Positions 32,334 through 45,271 are shown, counted from the stretch's first letter. The stretch: 64,000 nt of DNA from Adiantum capillus-veneris (GCA_014529385.2 CM043949.1:111910477-111974476); one strand, 5' to 3'. Program-made: numbers and translations. The notes: generated by a model from the sequence alone, not told the origin.

Positions 32334-34728
32334 TCTTTACTGAGATGGTAAAGAGAGCCGTTGACAGGATGAGAACCATCAGGGCATATGATCATGATGG
32401 TCTAGTAGCAGAGCACTTTATACATGCTAGAGATATGCTGGTAGAGGTTCTTGCAGTGTTGTTCAGTCGTGCCATGTGTGAGGGGTTACTTGAGAATTGG
32501 AGGTTGTCTACTATTGTGCCTATCTTCAAGGCAGGTGATCCTACAGAGCCTGGGAATTACCGTACTATTATGGTTGGGCACACATTGGCACGGTTGTATG
32601 CATCCATTCTTGAGCAGTAGTTGAGTAATTGGGCAGAGGGTGAGGGTGTACCAGCAAAGGGCCAAGCCGGTTTTAGGAGGGGTTTCTCCACTCTTGTTCA
32701 TATTCTGACACTCAGAGCCATCATTGAGGAGGGTAGGTCACATAGGAGACAGATTTATTGTAGCTTTGTGGATTTCCGCAAAGCATTTGACATGGTAACG
32801 AGGGCTCGATTGATGCGCAAATTGCAGGAGATGGAGGTGCCCATAGTGTTGATTTGGGGGATTATGGCTCTATACAGATCAGTGATGGGACATGTACGCA
32901 CCCCGGAAGGGATATCTGATTTAGTTCACTCCACCATTGGGGTGAAACAGGGTTGCCCATTGTCTCCTACTCTATTTGGTATGTATGTTGATGAGGTGTT
33001 TGATTACATTGACAGAGAGGGTGATAGAGGTGCCCAGCTGGCAGGGACGTGGATCCCATTGTTGTTATATGCTGATGATATTGTGTTGATCTCTGATTCA
33101 CCAGAGGGTATGCAGCGACAGTTGGATGCATTACACAGTTTTGCAGAGGATAGTGGATTGTCTGTAAACCTTGGTAAAACCAAGGTTATGGTGTTTAACA
33201 CCACACCACAGTGGATCAGGAGATTAGCACTGACTTTCACATATGGTCAAGAGATTGTAGAGTATACAAATGCATACACTTACCTTGGGGTTGTCTTCAG
33301 TGGGCCGAGGTTTTCTTTGGGGAGAGCAGTAGAGACTAGACTGAATAGAGCTTATGCAGCCTTGGGAGGCTTGGAGAGAATGTATTCGCAGGTTCAGTTC
33401 CAGGAACCTCGGACAAAGTTATGGCTCTTTGATACTTTAGTAGCCTCAGCTATGTTGTATGCGGTGCAGATATGGGGACCTTCTGTAGGCCAAGATGGTT
33501 GGAGATGTATGGAGAGGCCCTTGGTATCTATGATCTCTTGACTGATCAGAGCCAAGGCCTCTGTACCCCACGCTATCATTCGAGCAGAGCTAGTTGCCCC
33601 TCCTATGGAGATTGAGGCGCTTACCAGACCAGTCTCCTTTGTGCACAACTTGTGGGATACTACTAGAGATAGATATGCTAGACTGGCCCTTGAGTCTTCC
33701 AGACAGTTAGCTCTTCAAGAGGACACTTTATGCTGGTATTCACAGATGACATCATGATTTCAGATGCATGGCTTCACCATGGACAGGCTGCCCCCTTTCC
33801 AGTACTCTCTTCAGACACCCTCGATGTCTCTTACACGGGTGAAGATTACTAGACTCATTTGTCAGGACCTGATCCAGCTGGATACTAGGAGGACATGGAT
33901 AGAGCCGCCATAAGAGTGGGGCACGAAGATGGCTTTCTATAGAGAGCATCTTCTCCACCTCACAGGAGATGGGTTTGTGATTCGACCCAGCTACATGGAT
34001 ACACATATGTCTCATAGTTTGTTGTGTGCCATTGGTCAGATACGCACATCCTCACATCAACTGGAGATGGAGACTGGTAGATTCAGAGGGATACCAGCAG
34101 ACAGCAGGATATGCCGCTTATGCCAGCTAGAGCCAGAGACAGAGCTACATTACATATGTCATTGCACAGTGTACTATGAGATTCGGGGCCGTTTCAACTT
34201 TCCATTGCTTATTCAGAGATAATTTCGGTCCTTTCGCTAGGGTCATGAGTTATGAGGATCAGAGATGTCTTGGGCTATATCTACTTGAGTTACAGAGATA
34301 TAGAGACACTTTACTGGGGAGAGCTAGAGAGAGAGAGAGTCCCAGAGACGGATTACAGATTTCTTTTCACTAGATATGGGACAGCCAGAGGAGCAGCCAT
34401 CAGTGCAGAGCTCGGCCCACACTCATTCGACTACTACTGGCACTCTCATCAACCGAGCATTGGGGCTACGGAAATCCAGACGGCCACAATTGAGGAGAGG
34501 GGCTACACAGCATCGACGGAGACTACAGTAGAGGATTCGAGCCATACTCTCTCAACATCCAGAGTGCAGATGAGGATGAATTCTAGTAGTAGTAGTATTT
34601 TGTTCTAGTCTTTTTGTACCCAGACATGGTATCAAATTCACAAATTTTGTAACAGTTTGGTCTCATAGGTCATTTTGGCCTTTTAAAGACGTTAATATAA
34701 CATTTCATTTCATTTCATTTCTCAGGCA
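32334..34728 (+). mobile_element. LINE-B, 5' truncated
   Basis: Starts inside ORF2 (MVKRAVDRMRTI) and runs to a tail ACATTTCATTTCATTTCATTTC after TAATATA (about 34696-34728 region). Same family as LINE-C and D. Two nonsense changes (32618-32620 TAG; 33539-33541 TGA) and several frameshifts inactivate it. Confidence 0.9.
32621..33541 (+). pseudogene. LINE-B reverse transcriptase
   Basis: A 306-codon frame with QAGFRRGFSTLVHILTLRAI, CSFVDFRKAFDMV (motif A, FDM), STIGVKQGCPLSPTLFGMYV, LLYADDIVLISDS (catalytic YADD intact) and NLGKTKVMVFNT. The N-terminal part of the RT lies in the preceding frame (32312-32620), cut by a TAG where related copies have a sense codon. The C-terminus continues after 33541 in other frames to RICRLCQLEPETELHYICHC (about 34107-34166). 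Confidence 0.88.
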
Positions 34729-36940
34729 CTAGGAAAGCCAGCACTAGAAGTGAGCCCATAATGCTGCAAATTTCAGCCGCGAAGATGCCAGTGATTCCCA
34801 TTGCTGCCCCAAGTGTACCGGATGTCGCTCAAACCGAGTAGGCGAGTTCCATCGCGAAGAAGTGCCTACGTAGATTGTTTCTTTGCGACAATTTTCTGTT
34901 TTCCTCTGTTTTCAGCCTACAAACACCGTGGACGGGGCTGATTTACGAGAAGGAACCCGAGAGCACACCTCTTTTGTCTGTAGGATTGGAAGAGAAGGTT
35001 CTGTGCAAAGAGATCTCTCTGGAAAGTTGCTTCTCTAGAACCGAGTTGCATTCCGAGTTTCAAGACCTCATAGGTAACGTTTTCCATGTTTTGATCTCTG
35101 AGTATTGTTTGCAGGTGTACTTCCTCTACATGAGGAAGTAGGAGCAGAGGAAGGCATGAGCCTCTGCTGGAGAAAATCTTTATGAGGAACTAGAGCCGGA
35201 TCAGCCAAAGGTTTTGTACCTTGAGTTTGGGAGTAGATCCACGGATCTGAGAGTGGTAAACTCTCAAGCTGGATCAGGGAGTTGAGATTCCCAAGGAAAG
35301 ACTTCGCGTCCAGGAAAGCAGAGTTGATGCTAAGATCTCTATAGGAAGAGTACTCTGGGAACAAAGTCGGAAAAGAGTTTTAGGTATGCCATGCCTTGAG
35401 TCTAGAAGGTGAGATCCAGAGGCGAGAACCTTGGCCCTGGAGGATTCTTAGTAAGGGATGGTGGTTTTTTGGAATACGGTTTTTGCCTTGAGAACATGAG
35501 GCCGAGGCTCTGGAGTACCATCAAGTCTGGTTCTAGACGAACGTGGTAATACATTCGGTTCAAGTGCTTGTATAGACTTCTCCTTAGTAATAACGATACT
35601 CGTGGGGGGGGGGAGGGGGGGGGGGGACCAACTCATCTTCTTTCTCTCTCTATTTCTCTCTAATTGGCTTTAGTATTAAGTGATAAATTCCATTTATCCG
35701 AGTATATTCGATATTGTTATGCGCTCCCATTTGTGATAAGAAATATGGAAGATCATCATAACACATTGAGGGGAGTGTGGAACTATTCTCACTCTCTCGG
35801 ACAACTCAATAGAGCATGTTAGTAGAAATATGAAAGATCACCATAACACATTGAGGGGAGTGTGAAACTATTCACACTTTCTCTGACAACTATCATTATG
35901 ACTTGGTTGCACATTCATTGTGTAGAGAGTTTTGGAACGGTACTCTCAGATGGGAGTAAGCACGGCCTTGGATGTGGCTCCTCTCTTCCCTTTCTATCAT
36001 TCATAGGTGATGTGTATACTCTCTTTTTGTGACATTCCTGTGCTTTGTGGGTATGATTGGCTGAAAAGCTTCCCTTTTTGAAGGAGAGACTTTGATAAGA
36101 AACTGATGTGTTAGTTACATGTTTGCATGTCATGTCCAAAATATGAGAATTAACATCTCGATGGAGTGGTTGTCAACAATGACTTTGAAAGCAGTTCAAA
36201 AGGCCTGTAGAACAAATGCTCATGCCACCTGGTGGCAAATGCAGTTGTGAAGGTATCTTTTACAATATAAGCCTCTCATAACTTTGATGCTGAGAACTAC
36301 AGTTGGTGGGCTCAGGGCTGTACAATTAATTTGTACTTGTAGGCACGATGATGTAAATAGGCAATGTTGTAGCATGTAGTGTATACTACACACGATGGAG
36401 CTGATGCTTTTATTAATTTTTGGCAAACAAATATGCGACTAAATTTTTTTCTTGGATCCATCATGTATATTTGTTAGTGGACATGCAGAAATCATACACA
36501 AACTTTTTGGTGGAGCTGTAATCCTGCATATATGGAGCCATGATAGAAACTCAGTTCAGAGTCCTTTGTATTAATTTACACTCTCTTGTATGTGTGTGCA
36601 TGTGTGCGATTTATCAATATGTAGCTCTAGACCCTCTATTGGGCACTGGTGCAATTAGGGGAACCCAGTTCTACAACCACTATTGGGCACTGGCAGTAGT
36701 GTGGATATTGTAGTATTTAATTAGTACTATGCATGATGGAATTGGTGGTTATAGTATCTTCTGTATGACCATGATTAAAATGTGTTCATAACTTGCACTT
36801 TCCTTTAATGTAAATTTAGCTTATTCTTGGATTTGTCAAAATTGGTTGCTTGTGTTCTAAAAGCAACAGTATTTTTTTTGCACTGAGGCTATCTTATTGC
36901 ACACTGAAGGCTGGCTTTCTGCGTTGTTGTTGACCTTCAG
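34729..36940. other. Intron sequence upstream of exon B
   Basis: No gene recognised. Contains a poly-G tract (35604-35627) and an 85-bp direct duplication (35740-35824, 35825-35900) with AACACATTGAGGGGAGTGTG. Ends in a T-rich stretch and the acceptor CCTTCAG. Confidence 0.6.
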
Positions 36941-37068
36941 GGATTGTCGGTAGATCGAGATGAAAATTCATTGTCAACAAGCTGGACAGACACTTCAATG
37001 TCTGCAGGCACAACCTATGCAGGATATGGTCCATTGCCATCTCTTCCACATAAACCATTGGACTTTAG
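36941..37068 (+). CDS. CSTF50: CstF50 exon B (linker)
   Basis: Acceptor CCTTCAG, donor TTTAG/GTGAGT. Phase 0 in, ends with two bases of a Ser codon. Encodes GLSVDRDENSLSTSW and AGYGPLPSLPHKPLDF, the linker before the WD40 domain. It continues directly from the Lys at the end of exon A. Confidence 0.9.
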
Positions 37069-37189
37069 GTGAGTACGTTGTGACTTCGCTGTTGTGTCCT
37101 GATATTTCTCTGGTATTTATGCTAGCTCTTTGGTTTATTCTGTCCATGATTATGACATAGCGTCCATGACCTCTCTACATTTGACTCAG

Positions 37190-37259
37190 CTCAATGCAAA
37201 CAAAAGGGCATCCTAAAACTTTCCCAAAACATGATACTCGCCATATTTCGGAGCATAAG
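37190..37259 (+). CDS. CSTF50: CstF50 exon C
   Basis: Acceptor GACTCAG; the split Ser codon AG/C is completed. Encodes FPKHDTRHISEHK, the segment leading into the first WD40 repeat. The donor AAG/GTGTTT is weaker than the others, but the next exon fits in phase 0. Confidence 0.88.
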
Positions 37260-37567
37260 GTGTTTCTTTTCTTCTCCTGTGATGTTTTTTAGCTGGAATG
37301 GTTTTGTTGTAAAACATGTCTGAACAAGTAATCTGCTAGATTCCCATTGAATATGTTGAAGGCCCTCTTGAAGCTCTATGGCAAGCATTTAGAATCTCCT
37401 TGGTCTGTGGATGAAGGGGTTTCAGGAGCTTCCCAAGCAGGCGATTTTTTAATGATGTTTTCAACAGCTTGCCTGTTGTTGTTCTGCTCCCGTGTGACTT
37501 ATCATATACATGCTGTGAATCATTTATTGTATGTGATCACTGATGGTAAACTTATGTATCCAAGCAG

Positions 37568-37651
37568 AATGCTGCACGATGTGTGCGTTTCAGTCCAGAT
37601 GGGAGGCTTATTGCAACTGGAAGTGCTGATACATCCATCAAGCTCTTTGAG
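37568..37651 (+). CDS. CSTF50: CstF50 exon D (first WD40 repeat)
   Basis: Acceptor CCAAGCAG, donor GAG/GTGTGT, 28 codons in phase 0. Encodes ARCVRFSPDGRLIATGSADT, a WD40 repeat core nearly matching CstF50 of plants and animals. Confidence 0.93.
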
Positions 37652-38000
37652 GTGTGTTCTTACATATCTATAGTGTTTGAATATAAAGCCACTTGATGCA
37701 TTTAAAACCTATTTTGTTGTTATCACTGCTTGTCATGTATTTGTCTTAGACCTATTGCCGGCTATCTGACCGTGGATGGCACTTTCTTCACGTTTTCAAT
37801 GCATACAACATAAAATAAAATCCATCAGTTATGTTTTTATGAATCCGTTTCCTGCACATCTATGTTCAACAGCTTTTGAATTTTTTGGTTACAGTTCTTG
37901 CAAAGACAAGTAAAAATTAGGGGTACGAATTGATTTTAGGGCTTACCAAACCCTTTTATGTATTCACGTTTCAAAGAGAACATTTAGAAGCAACAGTTTG
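37652..38000. other. Start of the 13.4-kb intron
   Basis: AT-rich intron sequence after the exon D donor; nothing recognised. Confidence 0.6.
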
Positions 38001-40650
38001 TCAGTTTTTTCTTTCTGTGCAAAACAGATCCTTAATACTTTTTAACCTGCCCGGTCGGCTACATCTCCCTATCCGGTACACTGTACAAAGATAAAGGGAG
38101 ATCCTCCCATCAACAGATTTACAACTGGCTAAATGAAAAAATGGGAGGGGGGAAGTGCTAGTGCGAGTGGATACCGTGCCCACTGTAGAGAAAGGTCCTG
38201 GCTGCTACAGCTGAATGAATTCCTGGGGCAGTCTTTCAGCAGTATGCTATCATATTGTCCTCTGAGAGTGGTAATCAGCTCCAGCCAGAAAGGGTGCACT
38301 GGCACTGTGGTAGGCTTAGACTTGGGTCTACACTCAAAGACTTTGAAGCACTGGGCCCACCATGCAAACTATAAACCGTGGCTATTGATCAGCTCCTATC
38401 TGTAGTTCCTCTTCTCTGGTCCAAACTGCTGTTGAGAGATTACACATCGGGCACTGTTGAGGACGTCCGCTGCCTCAAGCCTGATCCCTTGGCTGCCCTG
38501 CTTTCTCTCATAACCTTGGCTGACCCTGAGCTAGCTGACCATCCTGTGGCCCTGCGTGAAAACCATCATACGAAGAATCTTGAACTATATCTGCTATGCC
38601 TGTGGGGAGTGCCAAAGACAATGTCTGGGTCTCCTCAGGGCGTCCACACCCAGGGAAAATCAAGGTGTGCCTACTCTATGCTACCACTCCTGCCAGCCGA
38701 ACCCTAAACATTGTCCCTCTCTGTGTGACCAACCAAGTAATCTTGCAAGACCTGTGGCTAGACGAGATTTATGCCCAAAAAATCACACGGGGACTCATTG
38801 ATGATATAGTGCAGGTGCTGCTGAGTTGCTGCTGGATGGCCTCGCATCGAGCCATCAAGATGTTCTGTCCAAGCCGTGCGGTGTCTTGAAAAAAGCCGAA
38901 GGTGGTCGGGAGAGGCAAAATGATTATGCCAGAGCCCCTCTCCAGGGTCCCACTGTAGCTGAGCTAGAAACTTCAGTGTAGAAGCTTCCTCCGAATTCTC
39001 AGAGGAGAGGGGAAATCTACTGCACTGGTGTCAAGTCAAGGCCGACCTGGCAGCCCAAGTATCACACCGGTGGCCCCCTAGGGAGCCATTTAAAGCCCTC
39101 TTCAGGAGACCAATCAGAAATGGCCAACCTGGCAACCCAAGTATCGCATGGGTGTCCCCTTGGGGAGTCCATTGAAAACTATCTTCAGGAGACCAATCAG
39201 AAATGGTCCATGGATGACTGCTTGATTGAACATGTAACTGTCGTGCCAATTTAGCAACGCACCTGAAACCACAAAAAAGGGTCTCAAGTGCTTGTGGGCC
39301 CCTTCGAAGATTGGCCTTCTGGCCATCGACAAAACTTCGCATCCAAAAGGTCCTCCGCATGCATAGGGGTGTGCAGTCCCCTAAACCGAATCTCTTATGC
39401 TACAAGATAGCTACTCAAGGCGTTTGCGAAGAACATGAACAAGAAGGCACAAGAGGGAAGCCCTCTCTGACGGATTTGGCCCATTCAAGTCTCGGCTATC
39501 TTCTCCCTAGGAATAAACGCCTAGCTATGGACAATGCTGCAACTCCCTTGATCCAACCCTTTGAAAAACCCATGCTCAGCATAGTCCCCTCAAGAAAGCT
39601 CCAATTCACCCGAATGTGAGCCTTTTCAAAGTCAATCAACAAAATCATAAGCTCCTTATTGCACATACGGGCCATGGTTGCAACCTCCCAAAATGTTAAG
39701 ATGGTGTCAAGAATGCTACACGCTCCTTGTCATAAGGTGGCCTGGATATATGTGGTCTCGAGGCTGGCGCCCATGCGCAGAAGAGAGGCAAAGCTTCGCC
39801 TCAGCCACCCCTCTCACTATTGAATCTCCAGCAACCACACAAGTTCAATCTCATGAAAGACCTTGCTCAACGTTGTTATCCGTGCCTGCTTCGCTGCTCA
39901 GCGCTGTCACAAATGTGATGATGTGGCATGCCAATTGGGTCAGTATGTGGACCCATGCAGTACAAGCCGGCCAAAAAGAAAGAAACTTTGCAATGATGAA
40001 GTGGTAAGCTGTCAGCGCAAAGCTTGCCGTGTTTCACGGGATGACATGTGACAGACGATACGGAATTGACAGAAACCCTAGTGCCAGATTTTGGCTACGC
40101 AATTGAAAAGCAGAGCTTTTAGGACTCGCAGCTTTTGGGACCGCCCTTGCGTTTTCTTTTCCAAGAAAAAGATCCTTCCATTAGTTACTAAAACTGCCCA
40201 TAGGGCTACAACCACCTCTACTAGAGAGGGCTACATCAAAGACAAGGGGAGACTCTCAAGGCTTCTGTGCCCAAACCTGCTCCCTGCATGCACCCTTGCA
40301 CTCTGACTGAGTCTCAGCTGACAACAGATCGCGATAGAAGTCAGTAGCAACTGCATGTATATTCTCAAGCTCTGAAGCAACTGATCCGTCAGGTCTCCTC
40401 AACATCCTCCTTGGCTGCAGCCATACGAGTTGCAGACTCCTGAAGGAAGAAGCGACTAAGCTCTGCCAGTCCAGACTCTACTAGCAAGGCAGTTTGAGTC
40501 CAAAGTCCCTCCACTTGCTTGGGGATGCGTAGCATCGCACCCCCCTCCTCTGTCTATATGTCACTGTGAGAATCACTGGCGCATGATCGGAAAAATTAGT
40601 CCCCGCAAGGCTGCAAAACAGATCCCCCTATGTCACAAAAGATGCGGGAG
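38000..40650 (-). pseudogene. LINE-F, decayed L1-like element
   Basis: On the minus strand, in order: SDHAPVILTVTY (end of the endonuclease, about 40600-40550), NKELMILLIDFEKAHIRV (RT motif A, about 39660-39610), a degenerate REGFPLVPS (for RQGCPLAPS, about 39450) and RYLGCQVG (RT thumb region, about 39150-39120). Frames change several times and stops are common. These motifs are of the plant L1 type and differ from the LINE-A to D family. The 3' limit near 38000 is uncertain. Confidence 0.65.
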
Positions 40651-40942
40651 ATAAGGCATCATTATGCGACTACATTTGGAGTCACCTGGAGCTTGGATTG
40701 GATGGTAGTGCAGTTGCTCTTCTACCCTCCTGATCATTTGGATTGCTACCTTCAGAGTTGCTTACACTCGCCCGCGGTAACCTTCCATCAGACTTATCCC
40801 CAGACCTGGGCAGTAGGCCACTCCCAACTCATTCAAATTGAGAGCCACACCGAGATGTGGTTTCGTGGCGTTGTTGGCGCGGATTTTGTTTTGGTTGACA
40901 CCGGAGGATTGGAGGCAGGAGATACAAGCAAGACGGCGTAGA

Positions 40943-41270
40943 CAGATTGGTCTGGCCTTTGCTCTTCTGAGAGGATCTTCACAACACAGACTGCTCAATC
41001 TGGCTTCCCTTTTTCATATAGGATGATTACGGTGCAGACAGCTTGGTCTGACCATACCTCTTCTCAGAGGCCCTGCACAGCGCAGACTGTTGAGTCTGGC
41101 TTTCCCCTCATCTTGGATTACCCTACCTACTAACAGGACACCATCCGATGGTGGTCTGTGCAGTCTCTCGGTGACTGCTGTAGCTTACGGTAGCTTCTAT
41201 AGTGCAGATTGCTTAGTCCCGCTTTCCTTGTTTCGGAGGACGGTCATGGCGCAGATTGCTACATCTGGCC
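40943..41270. repeat. Periodic inverted-repeat array
   Basis: Six copies of an imperfect self-complementary motif close to CAGACTGCTCAGTCTGGC start at 40943, 40986, 41035, 41083, 41205 and 41252. Spacing is 43, 49, 48, 122 and 47 bp, as if one or two units in the wide gap have decayed. Each can fold into a short hairpin. Confidence 0.7.
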
Positions 41271-41599
41271 TTCTTGGAGTTTTACACAGCTTAACCATCT
41301 GGCCACACTCGATTATAGATTCATGCATTGACAGGCTTTCGGTCATTCTCATGACGGTTCCTGGGCTTGTCCATTTTCTCCAGACGTTTTGACTACATAC
41401 ACCACATATCCTATTGGTCAGGACACTTGCAGGTCTATTGTCACTTCTTTCACGACAAGGAGTTGTTTTCACACTCAGGTCGGGACCTTCACGCAATATC
41501 TTCACCCTGTATCGGTGGAGTAGAGCAGTTGCTACACTGCTCGTGACGGCACTTTACCATGGAGATCTCTCGGTGGGCGGGACACCCTAGATTGCTGCG

Positions 41600-41951
41600 A
41601 TGTCTGCTGCAAACATCGCAGCAGACATCTTTATCATTTGCCTCACATCTTTGGCTTCACGCGGTTTGTTCAACATCAGGTGCTGAGAGGGGGTGTTAGA
41701 TTTACACCACTCTACTGCTTCACATTGGTCTAGGGCACTTAGTGTCTCCGGGCTAGCCACCCATAGCATAGGTTGTACCTTGTCCTGCCGCTCGAGTTTG
41801 GGCCGGTTGCCCACTTGAGTTGGGCGCCCACCTTGGGCACTCGTATATATGGGGTTAGAAGGGTACAAATTTCATTATCATCTGATCATTATAGGGGTCT
41901 TTTGCTCTGGTAGTCAGTGGGGGCTGATCGCCTCCTCTTCATCATACCTAG

Positions 41952-41952
<1 letters not shown>
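41600..41952 (+). other. Possible copia 3' end and LTR start
   Basis: AADIFIICLTSLASRGLFN followed by a stop resembles the VADIFTKxL end of copia pol. A purine tract GAGAGGGGG then precedes TGTTAGATTTACACC (about 41694), and a TATATATGG box follows at about 41842. No second LTR or PBS was found, so this is tentative. Confidence 0.4.

Positions 41953-42014
<62 letters not shown>
41953..42014. repeat. (TC)n microsatellite
   Basis: About 30 uninterrupted TC dinucleotides. The 400 bp that follow (to 42421) hold no recognised feature. Confidence 0.95.
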
Positions 42015-42016
<2 letters not shown>

Positions 42017-42421
42017 GCTTCCGCACATGCGCACTCACATTGTCCACTATGGCCACTAGGAAATCCACAATAGGTATTTATGCTCCCCCTTGGACACCCC
42101 TAGTACCAAAAATAGCAAATTGGCTGAGATGTACCTAGTGTCTTAACCAACCATGATAGCGCATAAATTGAGTTTTCTCAAGGCTCTGCACATTCCATGA
42201 GACAAATTAATTGGGGAACCTGAACAGATCAGGGTTTCTGCAACATCAAAATGTACAATCTTCACAAGTGGCTTGGACGGGAGTAATCCGTGTCCGAGCG
42301 ACTACGAGACTGCAATAATTAAGTGTGTGTAAAAATGCTTCTTCTTTGCTTAAAACATGTAATAGGGTAGAAATTTGAATGAAGCATCGCCGGTGCCAAG
42401 GCTGTGCGATTCGTTGAGCTA

Positions 42422-42976
42422 TCATGATTCACCGCATTTCTCTGTAGAACTATCAGAAACTGGGCAAAACTTGGGCTTCTTTGCCTTTTTCTTGCCCTTT
42501 CCGAAGCTTTGCTTTTTGCTTCGCTTTTTGCTTCGCTTTTTACCTTTTCGGTCTTCCTCGCTCGAGCCAGAAGAGCTAGAAGAACTATTAGAAGAGGAAG
42601 AAGAAGAACTGGGTAGTCCTCCAAATTGTACATGCTTCTTCTGCTTTGTTGCCGATGCAAAAGAAGATTGGCGACCTAAATAACCCGGGAAGTTAGCCCC
42701 TTTCTTATGCTTTTTCTCTTGCTTTTTGGATTTGTTGTTTGCGTCCAAAAGTTGACTAACCTGTGCCCGAACCACCTCTTGTAATTCTTGTTCTGTAAAC
42801 ATCCTCGGAGAAGGAGGTTTCTTGATTGCCGGTTTGATGGGTGGTTGTGTGGCTTTTTGCCATTGGTTGTGCACTTCTACGATGGATTGCTGAGACAAAA
42901 ATTTTGCAAATTTCAGATCCTTCACAATTGTAATCATTTGCTTTGTTGCCTTGTCAACCAGTTGTCGACGCTCCAT
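42422..42976 (-). pseudogene. G1 gag N-terminal fragment
   Basis: Frame MERRQLVDKATK with FPGYLGRQ, an acidic Ser tract (SSSSSSNSSSSSSGSSEED) and a lysine-rich stretch, ending in a stop created by the truncation. In the same frame upstream lies KPPPPT followed by a UAG (42994-42992) at the position where the first G1 copy also has UAG. Confidence 0.8.
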
Positions 42977-43154
42977 CTCTTCAATCTCGAACTAAGTAGG
43001 CGGAGGTGGCTTGTACTCTTCCTCTGTTTGTTCATCAAAATTTTCTTCGTGATCTCTCGCAGTAGCAGATACAGAAGAATGTCTGATTCTTGTCGAAATC
43101 CGTAAGTGTCGCGAGAAAAAGAATCGAATTTCCCGGTGGAAGAGAAATCGGTCG

Positions 43155-43166
43155 CGCTCTAATACC
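43155..43166 (-). promoter_or_regulatory. G1 fragment primer binding site, one mismatch
   Basis: Minus strand TGGTATTAGAGC, differing by one base from the tRNA-Met complement, two bases inside the LTR. Confidence 0.8.
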
Positions 43167-43168
43167 AC

Positions 43169-43674
43169 TGCAACAAACTTGGACACCCCAAGTCAAGATT
43201 CTACCGCGACACAACAGAGATTCACTTCAAAACAGTTCACAAAGACGACACGGCCCCGCGTAGTTCCGTGCCAAGAGGTATTGGCCCCAAAGACTAGCGC
43301 CCCTTCCGGTCTTTCTTTATATATTAATCTGTGTTCAAAGTACAAGAGAGTAGGCAGGTGCTCACTCTCGGACTCTGCGTCCAGATGCTCTGAGAAGTGA
43401 GACCTAGCCCACTTATTTAAAAGTACAAGGGATGCCCAAAAGCAGAGCCCCAAAAATCTCAAAAGCAACTGTCCCAAAAGCTGTTAGCAAAGTTAGCGCA
43501 ATTTACGTAGATCCGTACGGAATGCCAGCAATGTCAGCCCAATTTGTGGCGTTTGTACAACTGCCATGTGTCAACGCAAATTCAGGCGCGTTTTCTAGGA
43601 CTGTCCGTACAGTCAGCTTTTTGTCTGCACAATTCTAGGGTTCTTGCAGGCTGCCACGTCATCAATTTGTGACA
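43169..43674 (-). repeat. G1 LTR, second copy
   Basis: 506 bp, minus-strand ends TGTCACA and TTGTTGCA, aligned throughout to 3915-4447. Confidence 0.9.
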
Positions 43675-45271
43675 GTTACCTAGCTTAAAAATAGGGTGCC
43701 CAAGCTCATATTAAACAATACAAGATGAGGACTCGTGGAAGGCGCTCTCACGACTTGTGCTCTTCGCAGTCATAATGTTGTCTCAATCAATGATGTTGTT
43801 GGAATCTTGGAAACAACCCAAATGCAACAAGATGAAGCATGCTACATGCCTCCTTACATCAGATGCAGGAGCGTCACCTAGGTTGTCCTTGGATGGAGGA
43901 GCATATGCAGCAGGCTTGGAAAGAGGTGATCACCATCGAGGAGTGGTGTCACGAGTTTGCCTTTCATTGTCAGGCTTCTCAGTTGACTCAGGTGGGGCAT
44001 AGAGTTACTATTGAGTTTTTTGAGATTGTGGGTCCTTGCCATGCGCACACCAGTGTTGGATAGTTGAGGAGGCTCGATGGGTCTATTGCCACAGAGCCCG
44101 AGGATATGCTTGCTAATAATTGATACATAGCCGACCACTCAATTAGCTTTGGTGTTATAGGCAGTGGAATTTGTGAATCTACTTGTGCTATGGTCATCAA
44201 AGTGACTAGGTCCTCTGACCATCTTGGTATCATCTCCACCACAAAGAACAAATATGTGTCTAGCAAATCATCAGCAACTCCTTTGGGAGGTTCCCTTGAG
44301 GTGATCCTTGATAAATGATGAGCTCTCTGATGTGTGGTGCCGTTTTTACGGAGTGCTGAGATAGCTACCTCAGTATCCATGAAGTGTGAGAGCTGTTGTT
44401 ATAAATGCGAGAAGATGCTTTGTTTGGCTCCGGATGCAAAGCCAAAGGCAAAGTCAAGAACTCACAAGAAGATAAAAAGGCAAAGGCAAGCTTGACAGAG
44501 ATAGCAAGGATAAAAATTTGGCAGAGGAGATCCGCATGCCACATGTGGTGGCGGCCACAGCAGCCATGACACCAGATTTCTAGTGTATGTGGCCATTACC
44601 GCAACTAGCTTTAGCCAGGGAGAGGCTTGTGAGCGGTAGAGAGGGGCAAACAATTCTCCCTACAAATGATTTGGACCCATGTGCTGGAGTTCAAGTTAGC
44701 GGTGCACATGCATTTGGCAAGGAACCAATGCGACGTATAAAAAGACTGTGGATGTGCGCGCAAAACCATTGTTGTTGGCCAGATTATTGACAAAATGTGT
44801 TTCAAAGTTATTATCTAGGAAAGTTTGGACGTGATGTGTTCATAGTTGATGAATGGGGATTCTTGAACGTTGTGTGGTCTACAATTTCAATTTTCTGAGG
44901 CAACTATTGCTCGAGATGGCATTCTTCTAAGGTAAAATTGGTGGTTGGATGACCGAGGTGTATCCAGTGGATGGATCCTCTATTGGGGTGTCCATGGTAG
45001 CTTCTTCATTGACTTGGTCTTCCTAGATATGTCCACTATGAGTTGCATAGAGGGTGTTAAAGTTATAGCATCTCAAGTGAATGACCCAATGTGATATTTA
45101 CTTTGGCTTTAGCTATTTACTTATTTGTCAAAGGCTTGGGTAGGGCAATTTACTGAGGGGGGCAAACATGGGTAAAAATAGGTAAAATAGGTTTTTGTAG
45201 TCTTCATGTCCCCTTATGAAGACATATTGTAGCGAACATGAGAAGCTCCTCTCAACTTTTGTATTTTTTAT
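43675..45271. other. Unassigned intron sequence
   Basis: Short frames on both strands, none above about 130 codons and none with a motif I recognise. Since a copia RT follows on the + strand, part of this may be decayed copia sequence. Confidence 0.4.

Larger units (their letters stand above)
42422..43674 (-). mobile_element. G1 fragment: 5' LTR plus gag start
   Basis: The same order as the left-hand G1 copy: LTR 43674-43169, primer binding site, gag N-terminus, then an abrupt end near 42430. All of the gag core, pol and the 3' LTR are absent. Confidence 0.9.

Noticed and set aside
37347-37567. Possible additional CstF50 exon
   Set aside because: The 108-codon frame there has no similarity to CstF50; exons C and D already join in phase with known protein order.
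41600-42014. Complete copia LTR near 41694
   Set aside because: A plausible polypurine tract and TATA box are present, but no second LTR, PBS or target duplication, so it is listed only as tentative.
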